DNA of 64,000 nucleotides from Psoroptes ovis (taxonomy: Eukaryota; Arthropoda; Arachnida; Sarcoptiformes; Psoroptidae): the NCBI GenBank assembly GCA_002943765.1, contig PQWQ01000003.1:1736001-1800000 (forward strand), in the 5' to 3' direction. The notes under the pieces were generated by a model. It did no database searches. It was not told where the DNA came from and saw only the letters and a list, made by a program, of their open reading frames with translations. Made by a program: the position numbers and the translations under genes. This document shows positions 25,237 to 37,353 of the stretch, one piece after another; position 1 is the first letter of the stretch; every line of letters begins with the position of its first letter.

Positions 25237-26008
25237 CAAGGAAATAATTAACCGCTAAAACAATAATATTAATCTATGATCTTATAATCAATATTTATCG
25301 ATCTTTAAAAAAGTTTTTGTAAATATTTTTGAAAACAATAATGCGTTATAATATTAGCTAGTTTCAAATAAATACACGATAAAATATTATATATCGAGCA
25401 TTATAACAAAAATTTTGAAATTTTTTTTCTTCCGAAAAGAAAACCTTTCAAAACTTGCCAACAATAATAAACAGACATTTCATTCAAAATATTAATTAAT
25501 AGAATCATGCTTTAAATCATTATGATGAGTTCATTGTTTATATTGAAAGAAATAGCAATCGATATGCAGTTAAATAATTATCAAAATTCAAGAAAAATAT
25601 CGTTGTTGATAATGTCTATTTATAATTGCAAAATTTAATTAGAATTATCATTATTAAGACAATAATTTTCATTTTCAGTACAAATAATGAAAAAATTGCA
25701 CGAAAATGACATTATTAAGAAATGTTCAACAAAGGACGATTAATCAAAAGAAAAAGAAGTTGTTCAAATTTCGTTCATAAGGAAATGCATAAATGAAGTT
25801 TTGACTTTTAACATGTTAGTCAAATATTCGATCTTCAACAATTACCATAGATTCTTCGATAGATTTGAAAATAATGTAAATCCGAGAAACTTTGATTGAG
25901 TTTGATTGAAAATCATAGCATTTTCATATTTATTCACATTGAGCGTTTTATTCATGATTTTTCTGCCATAATATTGAAGAATCAGAGAGTATTCATGTTT
26001 TGAGAAAA

Positions 26009-27674
26009 ATGAACAGAGATAAAATGATCTTATTCAATAAATTATTAGAAAATCTTTATAATCTATCATTTGTAATATTTTTAAGTTCATATAGAACCAA
26101 AAAATATAAAACAATTTATGATTATTAAACAAAAATTTACAAATTAGAAACTTTCAATAATGATAATCATAAATTTCCAATCATTGAACGTCTTCGATTA
26201 TTTATATCGATAATACCATTTGTATATTTATTCACAATGAATTATTCAATAATAAATTATTCAAATACAATGCGTTTTATATTTGGCGATCTTTATATAT
26301 TGCATTTTGAAGATAATGTTAATGCAATAGAGAACGATAGAACAATCAAATTGGCCACATCATTATTTCTATATTTTTTTATGATGTATTATATTGCATT
26401 TTTTTATGCTTATAAATTAAAAGAATCATTAGAATATTGTACATTCATTCAATATTTACATGAATGTGAATCAATGAATAATGATTATAATAAAGAGAAT
26501 CTAGTAAAAATCAAAATAAAAAAATTCAAAAGATGCTCATTATCAACATTATTGTTAATGAATAATAATTATAAAATGATTAGACGAAATTTTATTGTGT
26601 TTAATAAATATTTTAACAAATTCTTTGGCATAGTACAATTATTTAATCGTAAGCATTACTATATAATTCTTTACAATATGTCCATAATCTATTAATTTGA
26701 ATATATTTATGGATATTTATTCTTTTAATTAGTTTCAACAGCGATATATTTTCAATTTTATAAATTAAATTATAAAATTAAAACGAAGAAATTACTACAT
26801 TTATTATTGCATTCATTATTTGTTCATATTACTTTCATTTGTCTCAATTCTTTTATGTTCTTTTATTTTTTAATTTTTAACGGCTATTTTGTCATACGAA
26901 TATTATCATTATTGTCCGAAAAATTAATAAATGAATTGAAAAAATTTGAAGAAAAATTGGCAATATTGATGAAATCATTCGAAATAAATCAAATGAAAAA
27001 TGTTGAAAATTATGGTTCGAAATCATTGATTATGTATCGAATTGAAATTGAAAAACATATTATGAATAAATTAACATCATATCAGCGTTTAATAATATTG
27101 ACTGAACGTTTGCAAAAATATACATCAAAATTTGTATTATTATCATTAATTATTGTTTTTTTGTCAACACAATTGATAATTCGATTAATAATCGAAATAA
27201 ATTATGATCATCATCATTTGATACTAACATTTCATCTTTATAATGCCTTGTTCATAGAATTTAGTGTATTATTAATATTGATGTTCTATATATCGGAATT
27301 CAATAAACAATTGAATTCAATACAAATCATCTTACAACGTTTAATATATTTGATTATTCGAATAAATAATTTCCTAATTATTGAACTGCACCGATCACCT
27401 GATCATTTCAATTTTATCCGATATAGCCATTATTTGAAATGGAAAATAGTTAATTCATATTTTAAAATTGTCGATAAAGATAAACAATGGGGCTTGCATA
27501 TTGGTCCATTATCATTATTGACTAAATATGTATTTATCAAGGTGAATATAGTATGGCCAAGATGAATTCAATTCAATTAATTTTGTACTAATCAAATTAT
27601 CATGTATTTTTTCCATGAAGATTATTGTCTTATATGGTCGCTTCACCATACTATATCATAGACTACTGCAATGA
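26009..27674 (+). pseudogene. Chemoreceptor-like copy 4, inactivated by one nonsense codon
   Basis: Exon layout is conserved: 26009-26648, 26733-27541 and 27621-27674 (501 codons with the stop). Codon 40 is TAA (26126-26128), where the sister copies read TAT in DYYTKI. All splice sites, exon 2 and the last exon (IIVLYGRFTILYHRLLQ) are open, so the damage is a single base. An ATG at 26237 could start a shorter product lacking the N-terminal part and first helix, but that is unlikely to be functional. Sequencing error or a segregating allele are alternatives. Closest relatives are copies 5 and 6. Confidence 0.8.
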
Positions 27675-27789
27675 AACTCGGAATTTAACTGGGTTCATCG
27701 CGATCGAAACATAATCTTAAAGAAAAATGCCTTACTAATGATGTAAAACATTTATTTATTTTTTGATTTTTCAAAAATTTTTCTCAATT

Positions 27790-28150
27790 CATTCAATGTT
27801 AAACATTAATTGCAAATGCAATCAATCAGTTACTTGGCCAACACATTTAAAGAAGGCGTCTAACTCTTATTTTAAAAAATATATTTTCTAGTTACTTCAA
27901 TTAAAATTTGATAAGAGAGAAACAATAGTAATTTCACGATATAATTTTAGAAAATCAATATCGGAAAATTGAAAACATTCATTAATCAACATAATAGATC
28001 ATGAATTATTATCATGAAATTATTAAAAACAAAACCAATGTGTCCACAAGTTGATGTCATTTTTGATTGTTTTTGCCGTGAAATCGATCAGTTTCAATCG
28101 TGAAATTGCTTCTTTTTGTTGTTTCATTTCATTAATATGCGATAAATTGT
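27790..28150 (-). pseudogene. Two MAT1 scraps after receptor copy 4
   Basis: The first piece (about 27790-27845, containing TTACTTGGCCAACAC) matches the C-terminal-region scrap of the other units. The second (about 28050-28150) contains GAAATTGCTTCTTTTTGTTG and TTCATTAATATGCGATAAATT, which align with 36365-36440 of the intact gene. Order and strand are as in MAT1, separated by about 200 bases of unrelated AT-rich sequence. Confidence 0.6.
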
Positions 28151-28923
28151 TTAGACAATTAAATAATTACCGAGAATACAATAATATTAATCGATTTCAT
28201 TATTAATATTTATCGATATTCAATAAAATTTTTGTAAATATTTTTGCAAACAATCATTTATTACAATATTTTTTAGTTTCAAATAAATTTAAATAAATAC
28301 ACGATATCAAGCATGATAACAGAAATTTTGAATTTTTTTTCTACAAAAAAGAAAACCTTTCAAAACTTGCCGTCAATTTCAAACAAATAAATTATTTAAA
28401 TTAATCATCAATAAAATTTTGCTTTTGATCATAATGATGAGTTCATTGTTTATGCTGAAAGAAATTACAATTGAAATGCAGTGAAATAATTTTAAAATTT
28501 AATTTTAAAAATTCAATACAATTATTGTTGATAATGTCTATTTATAATTGCAAATTTTAAATTATCATTATCGATGTATGAATTTTTTTCAGTAAAAATA
28601 ATGAAAAAATTGCATGAAAATGACATTATAAAGAAATGTTCTCAAAAAGAACGAACGAAACGAAAAAGAAGTTATTCGAATTTCGTTCATATGAATATGC
28701 ATAAATGAAGTTTTTACTTAGTATATGTGGGTCAAATATTCATTTTCTCCGATTACAACAGATTCGTCAGCAGATTCGATCGAGAATAATGCGATTCCGA
28801 GGAAATTCTGATTGAATTTGATTAAAATTCTGAACATTTTAATTCTTATTCACATTGAGCGTTTTATTCATGATTTTTCTACCATAATATTGAAGAATCA
28901 GAGAGTATTCGTGTTTTGAAAAA

Positions 28924-30592
28924 ATGAACAGAGAAAAAATGATCTTATTCAATAAATTATTGGAATATCTTTTCAATATATCATCTGTAATATTTTTAAG
29001 TTCATATAGAACCAAAAAATATAAAACAATTTATGATTATTATACAAAAATTTACAAATTGGAAACTTTCAATAATGATAATTATAAATTTCGGATCATT
29101 GAACGTCTTCGATTATTAATATCGATAATACCATTTTTATATTGGTCCACAATGAATTTTTCAATAATAAATTACTCGAATAAAATGCGTTTTATATTGG
29201 GCGATATTTTAAATCTATATTTTGAAGATAATGATGATGTAATTGATAACAGTAAAACAATCAAAATAATCACATCATTATTTCTATATTTTGTTACGAT
29301 GTATTATATAACATTGTATTATTCTTATAAATTCAAAGAATCATTAGAATTTTGTACATTCATTCAATATTTACATGAATGTAAATCAATGAATAATGAT
29401 TATAATAAAGAGAATCTAGTAAAAATAATAGTAAAAAAATTCAAAAGATGCTCTTTATCAACATTATTGTTAATGAATAATAATTATAAAATGATCAGAC
29501 GAAAATTTATTGAGTTTAATAAATATTTTAGCAAATACTTTAGCATCATACAATTATTTAATCGTAAGCATTTCTATATAACTCTTTACAATGCGTCTAT
29601 TAATTTGAATATATTTATGGATATTTATTCTTTTAATTAGTTTCAACTACGTTATATTTTCAATTTTATAAAATAAATTATAAAATTAAAACGAAGAAAG
29701 TACTACATTTATTATTGCATTCATTATTTGTTCATATTACTTTTATTTGTCTTAATTCTTTCATGTTTTTTTATTTTTTGATTTTTAACGGCTATTTCGT
29801 TATACGAATATATACGAATATTATCATTATTGTCCAAAAAATTAATAAATGAATTGAAAAAATTCGAGGAAAAATTGAAAATATCAAGAAAATCATTCCG
29901 ATTAAATGGAATAAAAAATGTTAAAAATTATGGTTCGAAATCATTGATTATGTATCGAATTGACATTGAAAAACATATTATGAATAAATTAATATCATAT
30001 CAGCGTTTAATAATATTGACTGAACGTTTGCAAAAATATACATCAAAATTAGTGTTATTAGCATTAATGATTGTGTTTTTATCAACACAGTTGATAATTA
30101 ATTTAATAATTAAAACAAATTATGACCATCATCATTTGATACTAACATTTCATCTTTATAATGCCTTGTTCATAGAATTTAGTGTATTATTAATATTGAT
30201 GTTCTATATATCGGAATTCAATAAGCAATTGAATTCAATACAAATCATCTTACAACGTTTGATATATTTGATTATTCGAATAAATGATTTCTTCACTTTC
30301 AAGCAGCAACAATCAGCTGAGAGTATCTATTTTATCCGATATAGCCATTATTTGAAATGGAAAATAGTTTATTCATATTTTAAAATTGTCGATAAAGATA
30401 AACAATGGGGCTTGCATATTGGTCCATTATCATTATTGACTAAATATGTATTTATTAAGGTGAATATATTACGAAAAAAAATGAATTTAATTGAATCAAT
30501 TTTAAATTAATCGAATTATCCTGTATTTTTCCTTTAAGATTATCATCTTCTATGGTCGTTTCACCATGCTATATCATAGAATATTGCAATGA
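28924..30592 (+). pseudogene. Chemoreceptor-like copy 5, frameshifted by a 10-bp tandem duplication
   Basis: Exons correspond to 28924-29563, 29641-30459 and 30539-30592. Exon 1 is fully open. In exon 2 the decamer TATACGAATA occurs twice in tandem (29801-29810, 29811-29820) where copies 4 and 6 have one. The reading frame shifts and meets TGA at 29850-29852. Exon 2 is exactly 10 bases longer than the 809 bases of copies 3, 4, 6 and 7. Downstream of the lesion the sequence is intact in the shifted frame to the last exon (IIIFYGRFTMLYHRILQ). Little other decay is visible, so inactivation looks recent. Confidence 0.85.
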
Positions 30593-30624
30593 ATAATGGA
30601 ATTTCGCTGAGCGCATCGCGATTG

Positions 30625-31020
30625 AAATAAAACCTTGTCGCCGCCAAATCGACGGCTGCAGTCTAACAGGATATTTTATTAATGCTGTAAAACATTAATT
30701 GCAATTGCACTCTAACAGTCACTTGGCCAACACGATCACAGGAGACGTCTAACTCTTATTTGAAAAGTATATTCTCTTATTACTTTAATTAAAGTTTGGT
30801 AAAAAAAATCGAAAATTTACGATAAAATTTTATAAAATTAATAACAGGAAATTTTAAAACATTCATTATCAACATAATCAATCATGAATTATTATCATGA
30901 AATTATAAAAAACAAAACCAATGTGTCCACAATTTGATGTTATTTTTGATTGTTGTTGCCGTTTTGTTGGTGAAATTGCTTGTTTTTTTGTAAATTATGC
31001 ATCAATATGCGATAAATTGT
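30625..31020 (-). pseudogene. Two MAT1 scraps after receptor copy 5
   Basis: 30625-30755 (GCCGCCAAATCGACGGCTGC through AATGCTGTAAAACATT) lines up with 36150-36250 of MAT1, which reads CGGCAGCCAATTCAGCTGG and CATGCTGTAAATAATG. 30932-31020 lines up with 36355-36440. The first is unusually GC-rich for the array, as expected of former coding sequence. Confidence 0.65.
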
Positions 31021-31805
31021 TTAGACAATGAAATTATTCCCGAGGAAACAATAATATTAATTGATGATTTCATTATAAATGTTTATCGATATTCAATAAA
31101 ATTTTTATAAATATTTTTGCAAACAATCATTTATTACAATATTTTTTAGTTTCAAATAAATTTGAATAAATACCCGATAAAACATTATATATCAAGCATG
31201 ATAAAAAAATTTTGAAATTTTTATTCTTCTGAAAAGAAAACCTCTCAAAATTTGCCAACAATTTCTAACAAATAAATTATTTAAATATTTAGTCATTAAT
31301 GAAATTTTGCTTTTGATCATAATGATGAGTTCATTGTTTATGCTGAAAGAAATTACAATTGAAATGCAGTGAAATTTTAAAATTTAATTTCAAAAATTCA
31401 ATACAATTGTTGTTGATAATGTCTATTTATAATTGCAAATTTTAAATTATCATTATCGATATATGAATATCTTTTTTCAGTAAAAATAATGAAAAATTTG
31501 CATGAAAATGACATTATAAAGAAATGTTCCACAAAAGACGATTAATCAAACAAAAAAGAAGTTATTCAAATTTCGTTCATATGGAAGTGCATAAATGAAG
31601 TTTTTACTTATGTTAGTCAAATATTCATTTTTCTTATCACAATAGATTCATCTATAGATTCGATCGAGAATAATGTAATTCCGAGGAAATTCTGATTGAA
31701 TTTGATTAAAATTCAGAACATTTTAATTCTTATTCACATTGAGCGTTTTATTCATGTTTTCTACCATAATATTGGAGAATCAGAGAGTATTCGTGTTTTG
31801 AAAAA

Positions 31806-33450
31806 ATGAACAGAGAAAAAATGATCTTATTCAATAAATTATTGGAATATCTTTTCAATATATCATCTGTAATATTTTTAAGTTCATATAGAACCAAAAA
31901 ATATAAAACAATTTATGATTATTATACAAAAATTTACACATTGGAAACTTTCAATAATGATAATTATAAATTTCCAATCATTGAACGCCTTCGATTATTA
32001 ATATCGATAATACCATTTTTATATTGGTCCACAATGAATTTTTCAATAATAAATTATTCAAATACAATGCGTTTTATATTTGGCGATATTTTCATTTTAT
32101 TTTTTGAAGATAATCATGATGCAATTGATAACAGTAAAACAATCAAAATAATGACATCATTATTTCTATATTTGGTTACGATGTATTATATAACATTGTA
32201 TTATGCTTATAAATTCAAAGAATCATTAGAATTTTGTACATTCATTCAATATTTACTTGAATGTGAATCAATGAATAATGATTATAATAAAGAGAATCTA
32301 GTAAAAATAATAGTGAAAAAATTCAAAAGATGCTCTTTATCAACATTATTGTTAATGAATAATAATTATAAAATGATCAGACAAAATTTTATTGTGTTTA
32401 ATAAATATTTTAACAAATTCTTTAGCATCATACAATTATTTAATCGTAAGCATTACTCTTTACAATATGTGCCGTAATCTATTTGAATATATTTATTCTT
32501 TTAATTAGTTTCAACTACGTTATATTTTCAATTTTATAAAATAAATTATAAAATTAAAACGAAGAAATTACTACATTTATTATTGCATTCATTATTTGTT
32601 CATATTACTTTCATTTGTCTCAATTCTTTTATGTTCTTTTATTATCTAATTTTTAACGGCTATTTCGTTATACGAATATCATCATTATTGTCCAAAAAAT
32701 TAATAAATGAATTGAACAAATTCGAGGAAAAATTGAAAATATCAAGAAAATCATTCCGATTAAATGGAATTAAAAATGTTAAAAATTATTGTTCGAAATC
32801 ATTGATTATGTATCGAATTGACATTGAAAAACATATTATGAATAAATTAACATCATATCAGCGTTTAATAATATTGACTGAACGTTTGCAAAAATATACA
32901 TCAAAATTTGTATTATTATCATTAATGATTGTTTTCTTATCAACACAATTGATAATTCGATTAATAATCGAAATAAATTATGATCATCATCATTTGATAC
33001 TAACATTTCATCTTTATAATGTCTTATTCATAGAATTTAGTGTATTATTAATATTGATGTTCTATATATCGGAATTCAATAAACAATTGAATTCAATACA
33101 AATCATCTTACAACGTTTAATATATTTGATTATTCAAATAAATAATTTCTTCACTATTCAACTGCAACGATCACCTGATCATTTCAATTTTATCCGATAT
33201 AGCCATTATCTGAAATGGAAAATGGTTTATTCATATTTCAAAATTGTCGATAAAGATAAACAATGGGGCTTGCATATTGGTCCATTATCATTATTGACTA
33301 AATATGTATTTATCAAGGTGAATACATTACGACAAAAATGAATTTGATTCAATTAATTTTGTATTAATCAAATTATCATGTATTTTTTTCATGAAGATGA
33401 TTATCTTCTATGGTCGTTTCACCATGCTATATCATAGAATATTGCAATGA
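31806..33450 (+). CDS. Chemoreceptor-like membrane protein, copy 6
   Basis: Exons 31806-32445, 32509-33317 and 33397-33450 give 500 residues with no lesion. Intron 1 (63 bases) has lost the stretch that copies 4 and 5 carry just after the donor. Exon 1 differs from copy 5 at few residues (for example IYTLETF for IYKLETF), pointing to recent duplication or gene conversion. Conserved blocks include ERLRLLISIIPF, MRFIFGDIFIL, EFNKQLNSIQIILQRLIYLI and the IGPLSLLTKYVFIK tail into MIIFYGRFTMLYHRILQ. It is the only intact member of the 4-5-6 subgroup. Confidence 0.75.
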
Positions 33451-33479
33451 ACAATGGGATTTCGCTAGGCGCATCGCGA

Positions 33480-33610
33480 TTAAAATAAAACCTGGTCGCC
33501 GCCAAATCGACGGCTGCAGTCTAACAGGATATTTTATTAATGCTGTAAAACATTTTTTGCAATCGCACTCTAACAGTCACTTGGCTAACACAGCTAGAGG
33601 AGGCGTCTAA
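33480..33610 (-). pseudogene. MAT1 C-terminal-region scrap after receptor copy 6
   Basis: GTCGCCGCCAAATCGACGGC and the following AATGCTGTAAAACATTTT are almost identical to the scrap after copy 5 and align with the region of intact MAT1 coding its C-terminal third. The second scrap (HIDEM region) seen after copies 3, 4 and 5 was not found here. Confidence 0.6.
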
Positions 33611-34195
33611 CTGTAAAATGCTAAAAAATATATTCTCTAATTTTTTAAATTAAAATTTCACCAATGAATGCATTTTATTCAAAATAAAAATAACAAACTA
33701 ATAAATAAAAAACAATTGCTTATGACATTTTAAGAGATTATTCTCAAAAATCATAACGAATTTTAACATTGATGATTTCTATGCATAATTGAAATATAGA
33801 ACTTGAATTGAGATATTTTGATGATAGTTTAAGGAAGAAACGAAAAAACTTGCATAAAAATATTGTTTATTTTCTCATATCAACAAATGAATAATCGTTA
33901 TTCAAATAATGACATTAATGTTGACACTAATGTTGTCAATCAAGTATAAACATTGAAAATAAATGTGTTGACTTTTTATTGATAATTTTGATTAAAGAAA
34001 AAAGTATACGAAAATCCATGGATACATTGTTTGAATTTTAAAATTAAATTTGATAAATAATCTAAATTTCACTTTTAAATAGGTTTTATTTTCAAAGAAA
34101 CTGAAAATAAATAATTCAAGCATAATATGCACTTAAATATTGTAAACTTGAGAATTTTTGCTTAAATAAGAAGAAATATCAATAATAATATTACA

Positions 34196-35859
34196 ATGAT
34201 TTCAATCGATAAATTATTAGACAATATTTACAATATATCATCAATAATATTTCTAAGTTCATATCGGCCAAATCAACATAAAACAATTTATAATTATTAT
34301 ACATTTACCTATACATTAGAAACATTTAATAATTTGAATTATAAATTTTCTATGATTGAACGTATACGTATATTGATTTCATTGATACCAGTTTTCTATT
34401 TATTTACAATGAATTTTAATATAATCAACTATTCAAATACGATGCGTTTTATATTTGGCGATTTATACATATTATATTTTGAAGATAATATTGATGCAAT
34501 AAATGATGATAAAACAATTAAATTAATGACATCATTGATACTATTTTGCATTATAATGTCTTATGTAACGTTGTATTATGTTTATAAATTTAAAGAATCA
34601 AAAGAGTTTTGTACATTAATGCAATATTTAAATGAATGTATTTTATTGAATGATAATAATGATGATAATAAAGCGAATTTGGTGAAAATAATAGCTAAAA
34701 AATTTAAAAAATATTCATTATCAACATTATTGATCATAAATTATAATCACGAAATGATTAAAAACAAAATCAATAGGTATAGAAAAATTTTGGCCAATTT
34801 TTTCCGTATAACACAATCATCTACTTGTGAGTATTTGAATATATCATATTAATAAATGAATGGATTTTAATTTTAATTTTCCAACAATTGTTACAGTATT
34901 TTCATTGATATATTTCGAATTTTATAAAATAAATTATGCAATCAATACGAAAAAATCATTGCAGATATTCTTACATTCATTATTCATTTATGTAAATTTT
35001 ATCTGTTATAATTGTTTATTTTTCTTCTATTTTCCTATTGTCATGAGTTATCTTTTGCTTCAAATATTTTCACAATTGTCCAAAAAATTAATTAATGAAT
35101 TGGAACAATTCAAAGAAAAATTGATAATTTTGAGAAAATTTTCCAAAATTAATCGAATTGAAAATCTTGAAAATTTTGATATGAAATTATTGATAATGAT
35201 TCTAATTGACATTGAAAAAAATATAGCAGATAAATTAATATTATATCAACGTTTAATAATATTAGTTGAACATTTGCGAAAGAATGCTTCAAAATTAATA
35301 TTAATAGCATTGATAACTGCGTTTGTAGCAGCACAATTAACAATTAATTTAATAATTAAAACAAATTATGGAAATCATAATTTGATAGTCAAATTTTATC
35401 TATATAATATGCTTTTTATTGAATTTTGTGTATTATTTGTAATGATGTATTTAATATCAGAATTCAATAAACAATTAAATTCGATACGAATCATATTACA
35501 ACGTTTAATATATTTGATTATTAGAACCGATGAATTTTTCAATTTTAAACAACAACAATCAACTGATAATATAAGTTTCATGCAATATATTCATAATTTA
35601 AAGTGTAAAATACTTTTTTCTTATTATAAAATTGTCTATAATGACAATCTATGGGGCGTACACATTGGCCCATTTTCAGTATTGACTAAATATGTATTTC
35701 TTAAGGTGAATATTATGAGAAATAATATTCGATAGAAATTTCAAATTAAATTAAATTTCTCCTTTGATTATTTTTTTTTTTTTTTTTTTTTTTGGTTCAT
35801 CATAGATTTTACTTTTTTATGGCCGTTTTACTATCTTGAATAATAAATTATTCAAATAA
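34196..35859 (+). CDS. Chemoreceptor-like membrane protein, copy 7
   Basis: Exons 34196-34826, 34897-35705 and 35806-35859 give 497 residues. The donor is GTGAGT rather than the shared GTAAGC, again phase 1, and the acceptor is TTACAG. The start MISIDKLLDNIYN aligns with the sixth residue of the other copies. The tail is GVHIGPFSVLTKYVFLK then ILLFYGRFTILNNKLFK. It is more diverged than copies 2 to 6 are from one another, and intron 2 carries a T-run of more than 20 near 35772-35793. It is convergent with the intact MAT1, and its stop lies about 210 bases from MAT1's; this pairing is probably the ancestral arrangement of the array unit. AATAAA at 35949-35954 could be its poly(A) signal. Confidence 0.75.
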
Positions 35860-36071
35860 TCATTGATTAGTGCATTGATGATGCAAGCAATTCATCGTGG
35901 ACTAATTATTTTATTGTTTTTTACTTGAATACACTTGTAATCTTGAACAATAAATTCAAAATGATTTATTTTAGAAAAATTATATAATACAAAGATTGAA
36001 TATGATTAAGATATTGTATTGAACGAATATCATTATCACAGATTTTTACATTCAATTAAATTTTTGAATGA

Positions 36072-37067
36072 TCATTTCGATTCCGTCGTTCTCGGAACAA
36101 AAGTCAAATCAATAATGGCTTCTTGCAATGCGCGTTGACATGGATATAATGAAAAAAATCCGGCAGCCAATTCAGCTGGTCCTGGTGATCTTACATGCTG
36201 TAAATAATGCTTATTTTCAATCGTGCGTGGTGTTGGACATGATGGGCCAGCATTTGGTAAGATCAAGGGTTTATAGACATATTTTTCACCTTCAACTTCA
36301 TTATTATTATATTCTTCATAAATTATTTTCGAATTCTGTCCTAAACGTATACCAGTTGATGTAATTTTTGGTTGTTGTTGCCGTTTCAATCGCATCATTG
36401 CTTCTTTTTGTTGTTCCATTTCATCAATATGTGCTAATTCATTTTTGGCTTGTTTTTTGTGTTTTTCAAATATTAATTCTGCAGGCATATCCGATTGAAC
36501 TAAAGCATCTAATAAATTTTCTTTATATTGTGCTACTTTTTTAGCTGCAACATTATTATCATTACCATTAATAAACATGGAACGATTACCTTCTTCTTGT
36601 AATTCTTCTTCTAACAATTGATTAATTAATTCCATATCTTTCGACAATTTATTTTTACTCCTTTGTAATTTTGCTGCATTATCGATTTTGAATTGTTCAA
36701 TTTTTTGTTGTGTTTCTATCGTATCAATATCATTGGCCAAATTGTAAACCATGGTTTCGAAAAATTCTAAATAATTATTATATTCTTCTAATGTATCAAA
36801 ATCATCTTCTTTTAAGTTAATTTCTTTTAATAAACGTCGTCGTATTTCTAAATCTTTTTCTACTGTTTCATCATCGTAAAGTTGTATACGAAATTGAACA
36901 CGTTTTAACAATACATTACATGTTGGACATTTCGCTGCACCTTTTACGAACAATAATTCAACACATGATTCACATAATGAATGGCCACAAACATTGACCA
37001 TCATACGAAGATTAACGTTTGCATATTTTGTCGTGCCACAATTTGGACATCTTGTATCTTTGTCCAT
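36072..37067 (-). CDS. MNAT1: CDK-activating kinase assembly factor MAT1
   Basis: A single exon of 331 residues, complete. An N-terminal C3HC4 RING carries Cys7, Cys10, Cys27, His29, Cys32, Cys35, Cys47 and Cys50, spaced as in known MAT1 proteins. It is followed by an acidic and charged helical middle (KNKLSKDMELINQLLEEELQ) and a C-terminal region near GFFSLYPCQRALQEAI. MAT1 stabilises the CDK7-cyclin H complex and anchors it in TFIIH, acting in the nucleus in transcription and cell-cycle kinase activation. The gene is divergent from RGP1 (286 bases between start codons) and convergent with receptor copy 7. Fragments of this gene are scattered antisense through the receptor array; this is the only copy with the RING and an open frame. 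Confidence 0.95.
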   Translation of the reverse strand: MDKDTRCPNCGTTKYANVNLRMMVNVCGHSLCESCVELLFVKGAAKCPTCNVLLKRVQFRIQLYDDETVEKDLEIRRRLLKEINLKEDDFDTLEEYNNYLEFFETMVYNLANDIDTIETQQKIEQFKIDNAAKLQRSKNKLSKDMELINQLLEEELQEEGNRSMFINGNDNNVAAKKVAQYKENLLDALVQSDMPAELIFEKHKKQAKNELAHIDEMEQQKEAMMRLKRQQQPKITSTGIRLGQNSKIIYEEYNNNEVEGEKYVYKPLILPNAGPSCPTPRTIENKHYLQHVRSPGPAELAAGFFSLYPCQRALQEAIIDLTFVPRTTESK

Positions 37068-37353
37068 TTTTATGATTCAAAGTTTTTAATTTGATTTAAT
37101 TCAATTGTCAATGAATTTGAAACTGAGAAACTGAAAACAAAAACAAAAAAAAATCCACGCTAAATCAAAGCTTCATTCCTATTCCAACCCAACAGGGCTC
37201 ACCTTACAACAACGAGTTTTTTTCACAATTTTTTCTTTGAACAATGATTTCAATTAAAATCGCAACGTAAACAAAACTTGATTCTTAAATTCATTTCATT
37301 TAACAATCATGATCTTAAATTTGTAAATATATTTGGAAAATTCAGCACTAAAT
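37068..37353. promoter_or_regulatory. Shared divergent promoter of MAT1 and RGP1
   Basis: The 286 bases separate the two start codons and must hold both promoters and 5' UTRs. No TATA box at a sensible distance is convincing. Sequence around 37180-37210 (CCAACCCAACAGGGCTCACC) is the least AT-rich part. Confidence 0.5.

Noticed and set aside
24970..25239. Minus-strand 89-codon frame as a gene
   Set aside because: It is a MAT1 scrap fused by chance to the 34-bp inverted-repeat arm and the minisatellite flank.
33410..33610. Plus-strand 66-codon frame downstream of copy 6
   Set aside because: It overlaps the last receptor exon in another frame and runs antisense through the MAT1 scrap.
35149..35581. 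Minus-strand frames inside receptor copy 7
   Set aside because: Antisense shadows of exon 2.
36128..36364. Plus-strand 78-codon frame
   Set aside because: Antisense shadow of MAT1.
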